A stretch of DNA of 64,000 nt, from positions 62,162 to 126,161 of the forward strand of contig KE993496.1 of the NCBI GenBank assembly GCA_000466585.1. The letters run 5' to 3'. Of this stretch, positions 34,911-43,289 are shown in pieces. Source of the DNA: Clostridiales bacterium oral taxon 876 str. F0540 (lineage in GTDB: Bacteria > Bacillota > Clostridia > Clostridiales > Clostridiaceae). Under the pieces are notes generated by a model that was not told the origin of the DNA, did no database searches, and was given only the letters and a program-made list of their open reading frames with translations. Position 1 is the stretch's first letter; every line of letters begins with the position of its first letter. A program made the position numbers and the translations under genes.

Positions 34911-35258
34911 ATGGTTAAGTATTTAACTCAACATGCTAATAGAAAGGACTTCTTTTCAGAGCTTCAGGAAAATGAGGTTTTTATGTATTCCTACCTTGAT
35001 TTTAAGTGGGAAGATGTACTTAAAATTGCAGAAGAAAATAATGTTCATATTGAGTATATCCAAAAAGGAACTGAGGAATACAAGCAATACGGAGAATGTG
35101 CGGCTAAGGTTTTAAAAATAGGCGGCAGAATTTATGAATATAAAATAGGTTCTGAGGAAGTAATAAAAGTTGAAGCAAGAGATGAAGCAGCTGCAAGAAT
35201 TAAGCTTGTAGATAAGCTGTTTAAAAATAATTATATTACTCTAAAAAAAGCTAATTAA
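34911..35258 (+). CDS. Hypothetical protein, 115 residues
   Basis: The start is the ATG at 34911 after GGAGGGATTTAAA; an upstream ATG at 34893 lies before the site. The soluble, charged protein alternates helices and strands ('KWEDVLKIAEENNVHIEYIQ', 'IGGRIYEYKIGSEEVIKVEA'). I recognise no family. A structured leader precedes it and a terminator follows it, so it is a single-gene unit. Confidence 0.7.
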   Translation: MVKYLTQHANRKDFFSELQENEVFMYSYLDFKWEDVLKIAEENNVHIEYIQKGTEEYKQYGECAAKVLKIGGRIYEYKIGSEEVIKVEARDEAAARIKLVDKLFKNNYITLKKAN

Positions 35259-35260
35259 AA

Positions 35261-35315
35261 AAAGGGATGTTACACAACACACCAGTTTGGGTGTTCTGTG
35301 ACATCCCTTTTGTTT
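35261..35315 (+). terminator. Intrinsic terminator with extended stem
   Basis: AAAGGGATGT pairs with ACATCCCTTT, with further pairing (CACAACAC with GTGTTCTGTG, imperfect) inside, and TTTTGTTT follows. Confidence 0.88.
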
Positions 35316-35417
35316 AATAAAATTGGTATATTCTATTAAGAGTTTATGTAATATAATTAATACAAATAAAGGTAAACTTTAAACATACAAGGTATGATAT
35401 AAAATGAGAGGCTTTTT

Positions 35418-36491
35418 ATGGATAACAAATTAAAGTCAAAGATAATAATAATTGCACTTGCACCAATAATTTTTATTTTAAACATTATAACTAAAAGCTA
35501 TCCTGAACTTATCGAAAAATATTATTCAACAGGAATTGATAAGGCTATAAGACAAGGACTAAGCATAATTACAGGTATTTTTCCTTTTTCAGCAGCAGAA
35601 TTTTTAGTAATAACATTTGTAATAATTTTAATGATGTCCCTTATTATTTTGATAATTAAAATAGTAAAAGGAGGATTTGTTAAGCAGTTTACTAATGTTT
35701 TAGCTTTTGCTTCAAGTTTATATATTATATTCATGATTTTTTGGGGCTTTAATTATAATAGAGTATCCTTCGATAAGATTGCAAGCCTTAAGATAGAAAA
35801 GTCCTCTAAAGAAGATTTATATAAGCTTTGCGAAAATCTTATAGCACGGGCTAATACTTTAAGAGGCAAGGTTTACGAAAATACCAAAGGTATTATGACG
35901 ATTCAGGGAGGCTATAAGGATGTTTTCAAAAGAGAAGCTTTAGGCTATGATGCTGCTTCTAAAATCTATCCTGAACTTGGAGGAAAATACGGCCCGCCTA
36001 AGAGGATTTTGTTGTCTGAAAAAATGTCTTATACAGGTATTACCGGTATCTATATGCCTTACACAGGTGAGCCAAATGTAAATATTAATGTTACTGATTT
36101 CATGCTGCCTGCTACTGCAGCTCATGAAATGGCTCATCAGAGAGGTTTTGCAAGAGAGGATGAAGCAAATTATATTGCGTATGTAACCTGTTCAATGCAC
36201 CCAGACTATGATTTCCAATACTCAGGGGTGATGCTGGCAGTTATATATTCTATGAATGCACTTGCAGACAATGATATTGAAAGCTATAAACAGCTTGCTA
36301 AGACCTATTCTGAAGGTGTTAGAAGAGATATTATATATGATTCAGAGTTTTGGCAGAGGTATAAAGGAAAAACTGAGAAAATTACCAATCAAGTAAATAA
36401 TACATATTTAAAATCAAACGGGCAGAAGGATGGAGTACAGAGCTACGGAAGAATGGTGGATTTATTGCTTGCTGAATATAAGAAGAAATAA
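35418..36491 (+). CDS. DUF3810-family membrane zinc-peptidase-like protein
   Basis: The 357-residue protein has three N-terminal hydrophobic helices (about residues 8-25, 50-80, 92-115) and a soluble domain with 'ATAAHEMAHQRGFAREDEAN'. HExxH and the downstream Glu match the zinc-binding pattern of gluzincin-type peptidases. The organisation is that of the DUF3810 family found in Clostridia and Bacteroidetes. The activity is unproven. The ATG follows GAGAGGC. A fold-back repeat lies directly downstream. Confidence 0.82.
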   Translation: MDNKLKSKIIIIALAPIIFILNIITKSYPELIEKYYSTGIDKAIRQGLSIITGIFPFSAAEFLVITFVIILMMSLIILIIKIVKGGFVKQFTNVLAFASSLYIIFMIFWGFNYNRVSFDKIASLKIEKSSKEDLYKLCENLIARANTLRGKVYENTKGIMTIQGGYKDVFKREALGYDAASKIYPELGGKYGPPKRILLSEKMSYTGITGIYMPYTGEPNVNINVTDFMLPATAAHEMAHQRGFAREDEANYIAYVTCSMHPDYDFQYSGVMLAVIYSMNALADNDIESYKQLAKTYSEGVRRDIIYDSEFWQRYKGKTEKITNQVNNTYLKSNGQKDGVQSYGRMVDLLLAEYKKK

Positions 36492-36507
36492 TAACTTTTA
36501 TAATAAT

Positions 36508-36757
36508 AAGGGACTGTCTCAAAATAGTTTAAACCTGCTGCGTGTTATTTGAATTCTGAGAAACATTCGCTACGCAGATAAGACTAATAATTAAAAAATT
36601 TATAAATCCTGAATCCTATAAACTCGCTTCGCTTAAACAATATAGGATTCTTAACGGCTTTATAAATTTTTTAATTAAAGTCTTATTGCTGCTCGCTCAA
36701 ATGTTTCTAGTAATTCAAATAACACGCTAGGTTTTTCTATTTTGAGATAGCCCCTTT
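36508..36757. repeat. 250-bp fold-back element between convergent genes
   Basis: Terminal inverted repeats AAGGGACTGTCTCAAAATAG and CTATTTTGAGATAGCCCCTT bracket further paired blocks. These are TGTTATTTGAATT with AATTCAAATAACA, TAAAAAATTTATAAA with TTTATAAATTTTTTA, and GAATCCTATA with TATAGGATTC around an inner loop containing CTCGCTTCGCTT. The element folds into one long interrupted hairpin. It has no coding potential and lies exactly between two convergent stop codons. Confidence 0.85.
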
Positions 36758-36760
36758 ATT

Positions 36761-37411
36761 TTATACCAATAATCCTATAACAATTAAAAGCTGTGCAAAA
36801 GTATAGGTTGCCATTACGATTGAACCGTTATTCTCTTTTCGAGCAGAAAACATATCAAATGCCAATAGAGAATCTGATATGATAAAGGACAATGATCCTA
36901 AAAATGTTAGCATAAAGGATAGTAAGGAAACAGCCCAAATACGAGATAAACTCATAAAGCTCATGGTACAAATTATACATGTATAAAAAATAGCCGGAAT
37001 TTTCATAGACCCCATTGAAGATAAGAGTTTCTTAAATACTAAATAAACTATGCCAATATAGGGAAGTAAGAATAATAAGAACCAAATAGGTATAGGTTTT
37101 ACCATATATGAACTTAAAGCAAAAATGTAGATATAAAATGCATGCCCTATCAAAAATGATATAATACCAGCTAAGACCCAGCTGCTTTTACTATTTTTCA
37201 GTAAAAAGACATCACCTAAAAACCCAAAGGTTAGAGCTAAAAGAACATAGTAGTTTATATGTGGTGAATTTAGTAAATAGAAAACTCCAAGAAGAGGCAT
37301 TAAAAATGGTTTGGTAAATACTATTCCTTTTCTTTTGTTCTTTTTTTCATAAAAGATATTTAATATACACAAAATTAGAAATGGTACAATTATGGCCAAC
37401 TTTACTGTCAT
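36761..37411 (-). CDS. YhhN/TMEM86-family membrane protein (lysoplasmalogenase-like)
   Basis: The 216-residue protein has about eight hydrophobic helices. 'FGFLGDVFLLKNSK', 'FLIGHAFYIYIF' and 'FIISDSLLAFDMF' are the conserved Asp- and His-bearing blocks of the YhhN family, whose animal members hydrolyse the vinyl-ether bond of lysoplasmalogens. Many clostridia make plasmalogens, so the function is plausible but unproven. Monocistronic on the minus strand. Confidence 0.85.
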   Translation of the reverse strand: MTVKLAIIVPFLILCILNIFYEKKNKRKGIVFTKPFLMPLLGVFYLLNSPHINYYVLLALTFGFLGDVFLLKNSKSSWVLAGIISFLIGHAFYIYIFALSSYMVKPIPIWFLLFLLPYIGIVYLVFKKLLSSMGSMKIPAIFYTCIICTMSFMSLSRIWAVSLLSFMLTFLGSLSFIISDSLLAFDMFSARKENNGSIVMATYTFAQLLIVIGLLV

Positions 37412-37615
37412 AATTTAATACACCTCTGATGAAAAGTAATATACACCTATATTATACAGCATTTACTTTATTTTCAAAAGAAGCTTTTCTCTGCATTTAT
37501 TATAATAAATGTAATAAGTTATGAGATAAAGTTAAGTAGAATTTCAAAAGCATTTTACTAGTGTATGATGATGTAACTGCATGGTTTAAATAGCAAGTTT
37601 ACTTGAAATCTGCCT

Positions 37616-37652
37616 GATAAAAAATCCTTGGGCACTTTTGTACCCAAGGAAT
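37616..37652 (-). terminator. Terminator of the 55-residue ORF
   Basis: On the minus strand TCCTTGGG pairs with CCCAAGGA across a 10-base loop, then ATTTTTTATC follows. Confidence 0.8.
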
Positions 37653-37820
37653 TTAATCATAATCATTATTATCTCGTCCTGTGCTGTACTTGCTTTCAAA
37701 ATTAAGCGGAGGTCTAGATAAATTGGTTAAATTCAAATAATCAGTATTAACAAATTCTGCGGCCTCACCAATTCGATTTAAAAAATCTAAAAACTTGTGT
37801 TTTTTAGGATAGTCATTCAT
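37653..37820 (-). CDS. Small hypothetical protein, 55 residues
   Basis: A short ORF reads from the ATG at 37820 (AGAGG nine bases upstream) to a stop at 37653, followed at once by an intrinsic terminator. It starts MNDYPKKHKFLDFLNRIG and ends in an Asp/Asn-rich tail (RDNNDYD). The clear gene boundaries, the terminator and the natural codon use support a real gene. I recognise no family. Confidence 0.65.
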   Translation of the reverse strand: MNDYPKKHKFLDFLNRIGEAAEFVNTDYLNLTNLSRPPLNFESKYSTGRDNNDYD

Positions 37821-37908
37821 AATAAGTGCCTCTTTTCTATTAAATGTTAAATACTATTTAAAGATAGAATGTGTAATTTATTGAATAAATATTACATTGA
37901 CATAATAA

Positions 37909-37937
37909 TTGACATCATAAGGAAGTGATGATAATAT
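37909..37937 (+). promoter_or_regulatory. Probable promoter of the methyltransferase leader
   Basis: TTGACA (37909-37914) and TAATAT (37932-37937) are separated by 17 bases; another TTGACA lies 12 bases upstream. Confidence 0.65.
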
Positions 37938-37969
37938 TTAGATAAAGGAAATACGGAGGTACTTAATAG

Positions 37970-38002
37970 ATGTTAAAGTTCATTCTAAACATTGTTAAAT
38001 AA
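37970..38002 (+). CDS. Candidate leader peptide, 10 residues
   Basis: CGGAGGT lies nine bases before an ATG that opens an 11-codon frame encoding MLKFILNIVK. It is followed by 160 bases of untranslated RNA, an intrinsic terminator and then a methyltransferase gene. A strong ribosome-binding site on a frame this short suggests a regulatory peptide. Confidence 0.5.
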   Translation: MLKFILNIVK

Positions 38003-38161
38003 TTAAATTTAATAATAAATCTAAGAAGCTTTTGGCTTGACTTATATAGTTTTAAATTATATAAAGCTCAGGTTTGTTTGTTGTGTTTCTTAGAGACCAA
38101 TGTTAAGAATGATATAGCGTTTATTATTGTCCGGTTTATTACACTTGTCAAAGGAATTTAC

Positions 38162-38192
38162 GCCATACTGTTTGTATGGCTTTTTTGTTTCA
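38162..38192 (+). terminator. Leader terminator upstream of methyltransferase
   Basis: GCCATAC pairs with GTATGGC around TGTTT and is followed by TTTTTTGTTT. It lies 105 bases before the methyltransferase ATG with no other promoter evident between them, so it is a candidate attenuator. Confidence 0.8.
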
Positions 38193-38296
38193 TAAAACAG
38201 GTGTTTAGTAATGCTGAAATTGACGTAAGGAAGCTAGTCTTCTTTGCGTCTTTTATTTTATTAAGAAATAAATTTAAGTTAAGAGAGGGATTTATT

Positions 38297-38971
38297 ATGA
38301 GTAGTCAAGAAACTGTTAAATATGAGGAAATGTCAAGCTTTTTTAATGAAAGGGCAGAAGGATATGAAGCACATATGAGAGAGACTGTTAATTCTTTTGA
38401 GACTTATTATGACTTAATATCCTGTTCTATAGAAGAAACGGATAAGGAGGTTGAAATATTAGATTTAGGATGTGGTACCGGTCTTGAAATTGAAGGAATA
38501 TTTAAAAAGGCCCCAAATGCAAGAATAACCTGTATTGATATGTCAGAGCAGATGCTTGAAATACTTTTAGAAAAGTACAAAAGCAAAAAAGGCCAAATCA
38601 ATATAATTAAAGATTCTTATCTTTCACATTCCTTTGGAGTAAAAAGATATGATTATGTAATATCGGTTATGACCATGCATCACTTTGTATATGATGAAAA
38701 GAAGAGGTTATATGAAAAGATCAGAAGTGCAGTAAAGGATGGTGGAAGGTATATTGAAGGAGATTATGTGGTAAGTCAAGAAAATGAAGAAAAGTGGCTA
38801 AAGGAATACTATGAAGCTTATGAAAAGTATGGGCTTGAGGCAAGCAAGCTCTATCACATAGATATACCTTTTTCAATCGAAACTCAAAAGAGGCTTCTTA
38901 AAGAAGCTGGTTTTACCGAATTTGAACTTGTATTTAAAGAGGGAGAGCATACAATTTATTTTGCAGAATGA
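38297..38971 (+). CDS. Class I SAM-dependent methyltransferase with attenuator-like leader
   Basis: The start is the ATG at 38297, with AGAGAGGGA upstream; the open frame extends further 5' through the terminator but without a start signal. The 224-residue protein has motif I 'EILDLGCGTGLEIEGIF' (about residue 52), acidic 'ITCIDMSEQMLEIL', 'YDYVISVMTMHHF' and 'VKDGGRYIEGDYV'. This is a UbiE/Coq5-like fold; no RNA-binding domain such as in Erm is seen. The stop precedes the next gene's ATG by 13 bases, so the two are probably co-transcribed. Confidence 0.85.
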   Translation: MSSQETVKYEEMSSFFNERAEGYEAHMRETVNSFETYYDLISCSIEETDKEVEILDLGCGTGLEIEGIFKKAPNARITCIDMSEQMLEILLEKYKSKKGQINIIKDSYLSHSFGVKRYDYVISVMTMHHFVYDEKKRLYEKIRSAVKDGGRYIEGDYVVSQENEEKWLKEYYEAYEKYGLEASKLYHIDIPFSIETQKRLLKEAGFTEFELVFKEGEHTIYFAE

Positions 38972-38984
38972 TGGAGGATTTTAT

Positions 38985-39833
38985 ATGACAAAAACTAAAT
39001 TAATTATAGTAGAGGGAATACCTGGTTCAGGCAAAACTACAACGGCTGAATTCATTAAAAAACTGCTTGATAAGAAAGGTATAGATAATGAATTGTATAG
39101 TGAAGGCAATCTGGAGCATCCAGCAGATTTTGAAGCAGTAGCTTGTTTGAGTGAAGCAGAGTATGAGCTGTTGCTTTTAAAATACGAAAGATTTAGACCT
39201 ATATTAGAAAACAGTGTAATAAAGAAAGATAATAACGTCTTTATACATTATGGTAAAATTAAAAATGAGAAGGGCAATGAGCTTCCGGAAGAGCTATATA
39301 ATGAAATTATTAAGTTTGATGTGTGTGATGGTTTATCTTTAGAAAGGTATCATGAACTCACACTTAAGAGGTGGAATGAATTTGCAGAAAGAGCAAGCAA
39401 AGAAGATAAAGTATATATATTTGAGTGCTGCTTCATACAAAATCCTTTAGTTGTAATGATGGCAAGACATTGCGCTGATAATGAGTATATTATGAGGCAT
39501 GTGCTTCAAATTCAAAATATAATTAATAAATTGAATCCAAAGCTTATTTATTATTATCAAGAAAGCGTAAGAGAAACTATTAAAAGGATAGCGGAGGTTA
39601 GAGATAAAAGCTGGATTAATTTTGTTATAGGCTATATCTGCAATCAAGCATATGGGAAAAGAAATAATTTAAATGGCTTTGATGGTACTGTAAAGTTCTT
39701 TGAAGATAGAAGGAAGGTTGAGCTCGGGCTTCTTAATAGATTAACTATAGATAAGCTGATACTTGATAATTCTCAATATAATTGGGGAAGCTGCTATAAT
39801 GAAATCGAGAGATTTCTAGAGGATAAGTTATGA
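38985..39833 (+). CDS. P-loop kinase-like protein
   Basis: The start is the ATG at 38985 with GGAGG upstream. The 282-residue protein begins 'MTKTKLIIVEGIPGSGKTTT', a clear Walker A typical of nucleotide or small-molecule kinases, followed by 'YSEGNLEHPADFEAVACLSE'. 'VYIFECCFIQNPLVVMMAR' is the Walker B-like part. The DxE/lid motifs of thymidylate kinases are not obvious, so the substrate is unknown. It is the second gene of a pair with the methyltransferase. Confidence 0.75.
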   Translation: MTKTKLIIVEGIPGSGKTTTAEFIKKLLDKKGIDNELYSEGNLEHPADFEAVACLSEAEYELLLLKYERFRPILENSVIKKDNNVFIHYGKIKNEKGNELPEELYNEIIKFDVCDGLSLERYHELTLKRWNEFAERASKEDKVYIFECCFIQNPLVVMMARHCADNEYIMRHVLQIQNIINKLNPKLIYYYQESVRETIKRIAEVRDKSWINFVIGYICNQAYGKRNNLNGFDGTVKFFEDRRKVELGLLNRLTIDKLILDNSQYNWGSCYNEIERFLEDKL

Positions 39834-39926
39834 TGTATATTATAGACGTAATAAGAGCGTTACACATATCATAAATATAAAAAGGTAGCTAAGATTTTTA
39901 CAAATGTAATAAATGGGGGGACAAAA

Positions 39927-40409
39927 ATGTTTTTTATTAAGAAAATGGATGAAACTACTGCTGTTAAAATATCCACTTGGAAGTATGAAGAGCCATATTC
40001 TATATATAGTATGGATGGAAGTGTTGAATGTATAGATGAATTTATGAGCGGCGACTATTATTCAGTAATTGACGAAGAGGGAAAAATTATTGGGTTTTAT
40101 TGTTTTGGAAAGGCCGCACAAGTACCTGCCGGAAATCAGCACCTGGTATATAAAGATAACGGATATATTGATCTAGGGCTTGGCATGAGACCGGATTTAT
40201 GCGGAAAGGGAATGGGAGAAAAGTTTTTAAGCAGCGGAATACAGTTTGCTAAAGCAATGTATTCTACTGATAAGATTAGATTGACTGTAGCTGACTTTAA
40301 TAAGCGGGCAATAAGACTATACGAAAAATCAGGTTTTAAAAGAAAACTGAGCTTTGATAGAGCAAAAGGAACAACTGTATCAAAGTTTCACTTAATGATT
40401 TTGGAATAA
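39927..40409 (+). CDS. GNAT-family N-acetyltransferase
   Basis: The 160-residue protein contains 'LGMRPDLCGKGMGEKFLSSG' (acetyl-CoA loop) and 'VADFNKRAIRLYEKSGFKR'. It is a paralogue of the gene at 26693. The ATG has GGGGGGACAAAA upstream. It is followed by the T-box region of serS. Confidence 0.88.
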   Translation: MFFIKKMDETTAVKISTWKYEEPYSIYSMDGSVECIDEFMSGDYYSVIDEEGKIIGFYCFGKAAQVPAGNQHLVYKDNGYIDLGLGMRPDLCGKGMGEKFLSSGIQFAKAMYSTDKIRLTVADFNKRAIRLYEKSGFKRKLSFDRAKGTTVSKFHLMILE

Positions 40410-40495
40410 AGTTTTGAATATTTTGTCTTTACTTTACACAAAATAAGTGCTAAAATCTATGATAATATAAATACTAGTATTTAATAAATATATAA

Positions 40496-40719
40496 GGTTA
40501 TGATGGAAGCTAAGGCTTATTAACTGCTTAAGAGAGTCGGTGGCTGGTGAAAACCGATGCAGAAAATAGTCAATCCACTTCTTGAACCTAGACGAAAAGT
40601 CAATGGTTTGTGTCCTTTAAAGCACTGTTGAGAGGTCAGATTATTATTTGACAATGAGAGTGGCAACGCGGATATACTTCCGTCTCTGTTTTTATACAGA
40701 GGCGGAAGTTTTTATTTTG
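40496..40719 (+). ncRNA. T-box riboswitch upstream of serS, with terminator
   Basis: Stem I has the conserved AGAGAGTCGGTGGCTGGTGAAAACC-type distal block (40530-40555). The T-box itself reads GAGTGGCAACGCGG (about 40657-40671). The terminator ACTTCCGTCTCTG with CAGAGGCGGAAGT, followed by TTTTTATTTT, competes with the antiterminator. A UCC at 40574-40576 (AATCCAC) is the candidate serine specifier. Uncharged tRNA-Ser would allow read-through into serS. Confidence 0.9.
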
Positions 40720-40750
40720 CTTAAGAGTTATAAAAATAAATTGAATATAG

Positions 40751-40872
40751 GAAGGTTGAAGTCCTAAATGGACTTTAGCGGGTAACTTATGAGTGAAGCG
40801 AATGTTTTGAGTTACCCAGTGCCCGAAGGGAAGCGAGTGCGATAGATTACCCAGTGTTTTGAGTGAAAGGAG
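40751..40872 (+). repeat. Shine-Dalgarno-bounded two-hairpin repeat, copy B (longer variant)
   Basis: GAAGG opens the unit and AAAGGAG closes it as the serS ribosome-binding site. Hairpin 1: GAAGTCC/GGACTTT, loop TAAAT. Hairpin 2: GGGTAACTT/GAGTTACCC. A partial second unit (GGGAAGCGAGTGCGATAGATTACCC) follows before AGTGTTTTGAGTGAAAGGAG. Confidence 0.75.
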
Positions 40873-40880
40873 AAATAGAT

Positions 40881-42149
40881 ATGTTGGATTTAAATTTAAT
40901 TAGAGAAAACCCTGAAAAAGTAAAAGCAGCGCTTTTAAAGCGTATGGATAAGGTTGATTTTACAGAGATATTAGAGCTGGATAAGGAAAGAAGGGAACTT
41001 TTAGTTAAGGTTGAGACCCTCCAAAGCAAGAGGAATACTTTATCAAAGGAAATAGCTCAGCTAAAAAGACAGGGAAAAGATGCTGAAGGTAACTTTCAGG
41101 AAATGAAGGAATTAGCTAATACAATAAAAGAATTGGATAATAAGCTAACAGTAGTTGAAGAAAAAATAAAGAATTCTATAGAAAAGCTTCCTAATATTCC
41201 TGATGAAGATGTACTTCCAGGAGGAAAAGAGAATAACAAGGTTATAAGAGAATGGGGCAAAAAGCCTGATTTTAATTTTAAACCAAAGGATCATATGGAG
41301 CTTGTTAAGCTTAATGATCTTATTGATTACGAAAGGGGCGTAAAGCTTGGCGGCAATGGCTTTTGGATTTATAAAGGCAATGGTGCAATACTGGAATGGG
41401 CGCTTTTGAATTACTTTATCGAAGAGCATATTAAGGATGGCTACCAGTTTATTCTTCCGCCTCATATCCTTAACTATCAATGCGGACTTACAGCAGGTCA
41501 GTTCCCTAAGTTTGCTGATGAAGTTTATATAGTAAAGGGTGAGGAGGATAATTACAGCTTTATGCTTCCAACCTCTGAAACTGCTTTAATAAACCTTCAT
41601 AGAGATGAAATATTGAAGGAAGAGGACCTTCCAAGAAAGTATTTTTCCTATACTCCATGCTATAGAGTTGAGGCAGGAAGCCATAGAGCTTCTGAAAGAG
41701 GAATGATCAGGGGACATCAATTTAACAAGGTTGAAATGTTTCAATATACAAAGCCTGAGGATTCAGATGCAGCCTTAGAAGAACTTATAGGAAAAGCAGA
41801 AAGGCTTGTTCAAGGTTTAGGACTGCACTATAGAGTTACAAAGCTTGCTGCGAAAGATGCAAGCGCATCAATGGCTAAGACCTACGATATTGAAATCTGG
41901 ATTCCGAGCATGAATGACTATAAGGAAGTAAGCTCAGCTTCAAACGCAAGAGATTATCAGGCAAGAAGAGGAATGATCAGATTCAAAAGAGAAGGAAGCA
42001 AAAAGACAGAGTATGTAAACACACTAAATGCTTCAGGACTCGCAACAAGCAGATTATTCCCTGCAATTATGGAGCAGTACCAGCAGGAAGATGGAAGCAT
42101 AATAGTTCCTGAAGTTTTGAGAAAATGGGTGGGAAGAGATAGACTTTAA
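40881..42149 (+). CDS. serS: Seryl-tRNA synthetase
   Basis: SerRS charges tRNA-Ser. The 422-residue protein starts at the ATG at 40881 (MLDLNLIRENPEKVKAALLK) after AAAGGAG from repeat copy B. Residues about 1-110 form the long coiled-coil arm that grips the tRNA. The class II core has 'TPCYRVEAGSHRASERGMIR' (motif 2, about residues 258-280) and 'NASGLATSRLFPAIMEQY' (motif 3, near the C-terminus). Full length. It is controlled by a T-box. Confidence 0.97.
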   Translation: MLDLNLIRENPEKVKAALLKRMDKVDFTEILELDKERRELLVKVETLQSKRNTLSKEIAQLKRQGKDAEGNFQEMKELANTIKELDNKLTVVEEKIKNSIEKLPNIPDEDVLPGGKENNKVIREWGKKPDFNFKPKDHMELVKLNDLIDYERGVKLGGNGFWIYKGNGAILEWALLNYFIEEHIKDGYQFILPPHILNYQCGLTAGQFPKFADEVYIVKGEEDNYSFMLPTSETALINLHRDEILKEEDLPRKYFSYTPCYRVEAGSHRASERGMIRGHQFNKVEMFQYTKPEDSDAALEELIGKAERLVQGLGLHYRVTKLAAKDASASMAKTYDIEIWIPSMNDYKEVSSASNARDYQARRGMIRFKREGSKKTEYVNTLNASGLATSRLFPAIMEQYQQEDGSIIVPEVLRKWVGRDRL

Positions 42150-42227
42150 TAATAGGACGCAGTAAATGTTTTGAGACACCAGCCTGCAGAAAAGATGGAG
42201 AATATCACGATAAACTTCACTTCACTA

Positions 42228-42345
42228 AGAAACTCTAATGCTGTTTTATTAAAAAATCTTTATTCTACGCTAATTCACTCAATGGGAGTTTTTTAGGGTC
42301 ATAGCTAGGAATAAAGATTTTTTAAACATCAGCATAAGAGTTTCT
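42228..42345. repeat. Inverted repeat nested in the fold-back region after serS
   Basis: AGAAACTCTAATGCTG...TTAAAAAATCTTTATTC on the left is complementary to GAATAAAGATTTTTTAA...CAGCATAAGAGTTTCT on the right, around a loop of about 45 bases. The design resembles the element at 36508 (AT-rich arms around a loop). Confidence 0.8.
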
Positions 42346-42366
42346 AAAGTTTGTTCAATGTTTCTC

Positions 42367-42465
42367 TTAGCTTTTTAGCATTGCAAGCCTTAGAACATAC
42401 GCAAAGTTATCATAAAGTAAAATATAATTTTCTACACAAGGCTCTAAGGTCTTTACACCGCAGCC
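42367..42465. repeat. AGGCT/AGCCT fold-back family, copy 1 (right arm only)
   Basis: The sequence from TAGCATTGCAAGCCTTAGAACATACG through TTTTCTACACAAGG to GGTCTTTACACCGCAGCC matches the right arms of the elements at 51796, 52197 and 55213. The left arm is not recognisable apart from AGCCTGC at 42181, so this copy is degenerate or was invaded by the nested inverted repeat at 42228. Confidence 0.7.
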
Positions 42466-42491
42466 AGTGAATCTTTTAGTTCGCACTCTAC

Positions 42492-43289
42492 TTATTTTTT
42501 CACATACCTTCCATGGTCAGGGACTGCTAATTCATCAAAATTATCCGCTAGCCTTTGAAGCTCGTTAGTAAGCTTGCTTCCGCTTAGTGGAAGACCGTGA
42601 CCTGTAATGACTAAGGAAGGCTTTAAAGCTGCAAGCTTTTGCACAGATCTTTTAGCTTCTTCCCAATCAGGGGTAAAATATGATGGCGGTCCGTTAACCT
42701 CTTTTTCTTGAGTCAGCACTGAGGTGGCAGATTCTTGATTAACAGTAATAAAAGCATCACCGGCTATTAAAACACCATCAGATTCCCTAAAGAGAGAAAT
42801 ATGACCTGGTGTGTGTCCGGGAGTATGAATGTATTTCCAATCCTTCAAAACCGGAATGCTCCCATCATCAGGAAGAGCCTTAACTTTATCTCCTAGGTTT
42901 ATGCCCTCATGAGGATATAAGGGAGAAACTAAGGACATTAGCCCCCCACCAACAGTTGGATCAGCTGGCGGATAATCCTTCTGACCGGTTAAATAAGGCA
43001 TCTCTAATTTGTGTGCGTATACAGGAACCTTCCAAATTTCTAAAAGCTTATCGAGAACACCCACATGGTCAAAGTGTCCATGAGTAAGAATTATAGCCTT
43101 TGGAGCATTTCCTTTTCCATAATACTCAGAGGCTGCATCAACAATTCTATCAAAAGTGCCGGAAACCCCGGCATCCACAAGCACCCAGTCATCCAGTCCG
43201 GGTTTTCCAATAAAACATACATTTGCTATAAGAACTTGAAGACATATTATATCTCTTAATGTTTGCTGGCCAAGAATATCGTTACTCAT
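42492..43289 (-). CDS. Metallo-beta-lactamase-fold hydrolase
   Basis: The 265-residue protein has the MBL zinc motif 'ILTHGHFDHVG' (HxHxDH, about residue 69), 'YIHTPGHTPGHISLF' (second His), 'LIAGDAFI' (bridging Asp) and 'VITGHGLPL' (last His). The sequence type is that of small cytosolic hydrolases of glyoxalase II or lactonase type. The ATG at 43289 has GGAGGTATTTAT upstream. Monocistronic. The substrate is unknown. Confidence 0.9.
   Translation of the reverse strand: MSNDILGQQTLRDIICLQVLIANVCFIGKPGLDDWVLVDAGVSGTFDRIVDAASEYYGKGNAPKAIILTHGHFDHVGVLDKLLEIWKVPVYAHKLEMPYLTGQKDYPPADPTVGGGLMSLVSPLYPHEGINLGDKVKALPDDGSIPVLKDWKYIHTPGHTPGHISLFRESDGVLIAGDAFITVNQESATSVLTQEKEVNGPPSYFTPDWEEAKRSVQKLAALKPSLVITGHGLPLSGSKLTNELQRLADNFDELAVPDHGRYVKK

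Noticed and set aside
34893..35115. Alternative start and an overlapping frame at the hypothetical gene
   Set aside because: The ribosome-binding site GGAGGG is placed for ATG 34911, and the other frame is a shadow.
38078..38296. A longer N-terminus (73 extra residues) for the methyltransferase
   Set aside because: The open frame passes through an intrinsic terminator and lacks a ribosome-binding site, whereas ATG 38297 has a good one.
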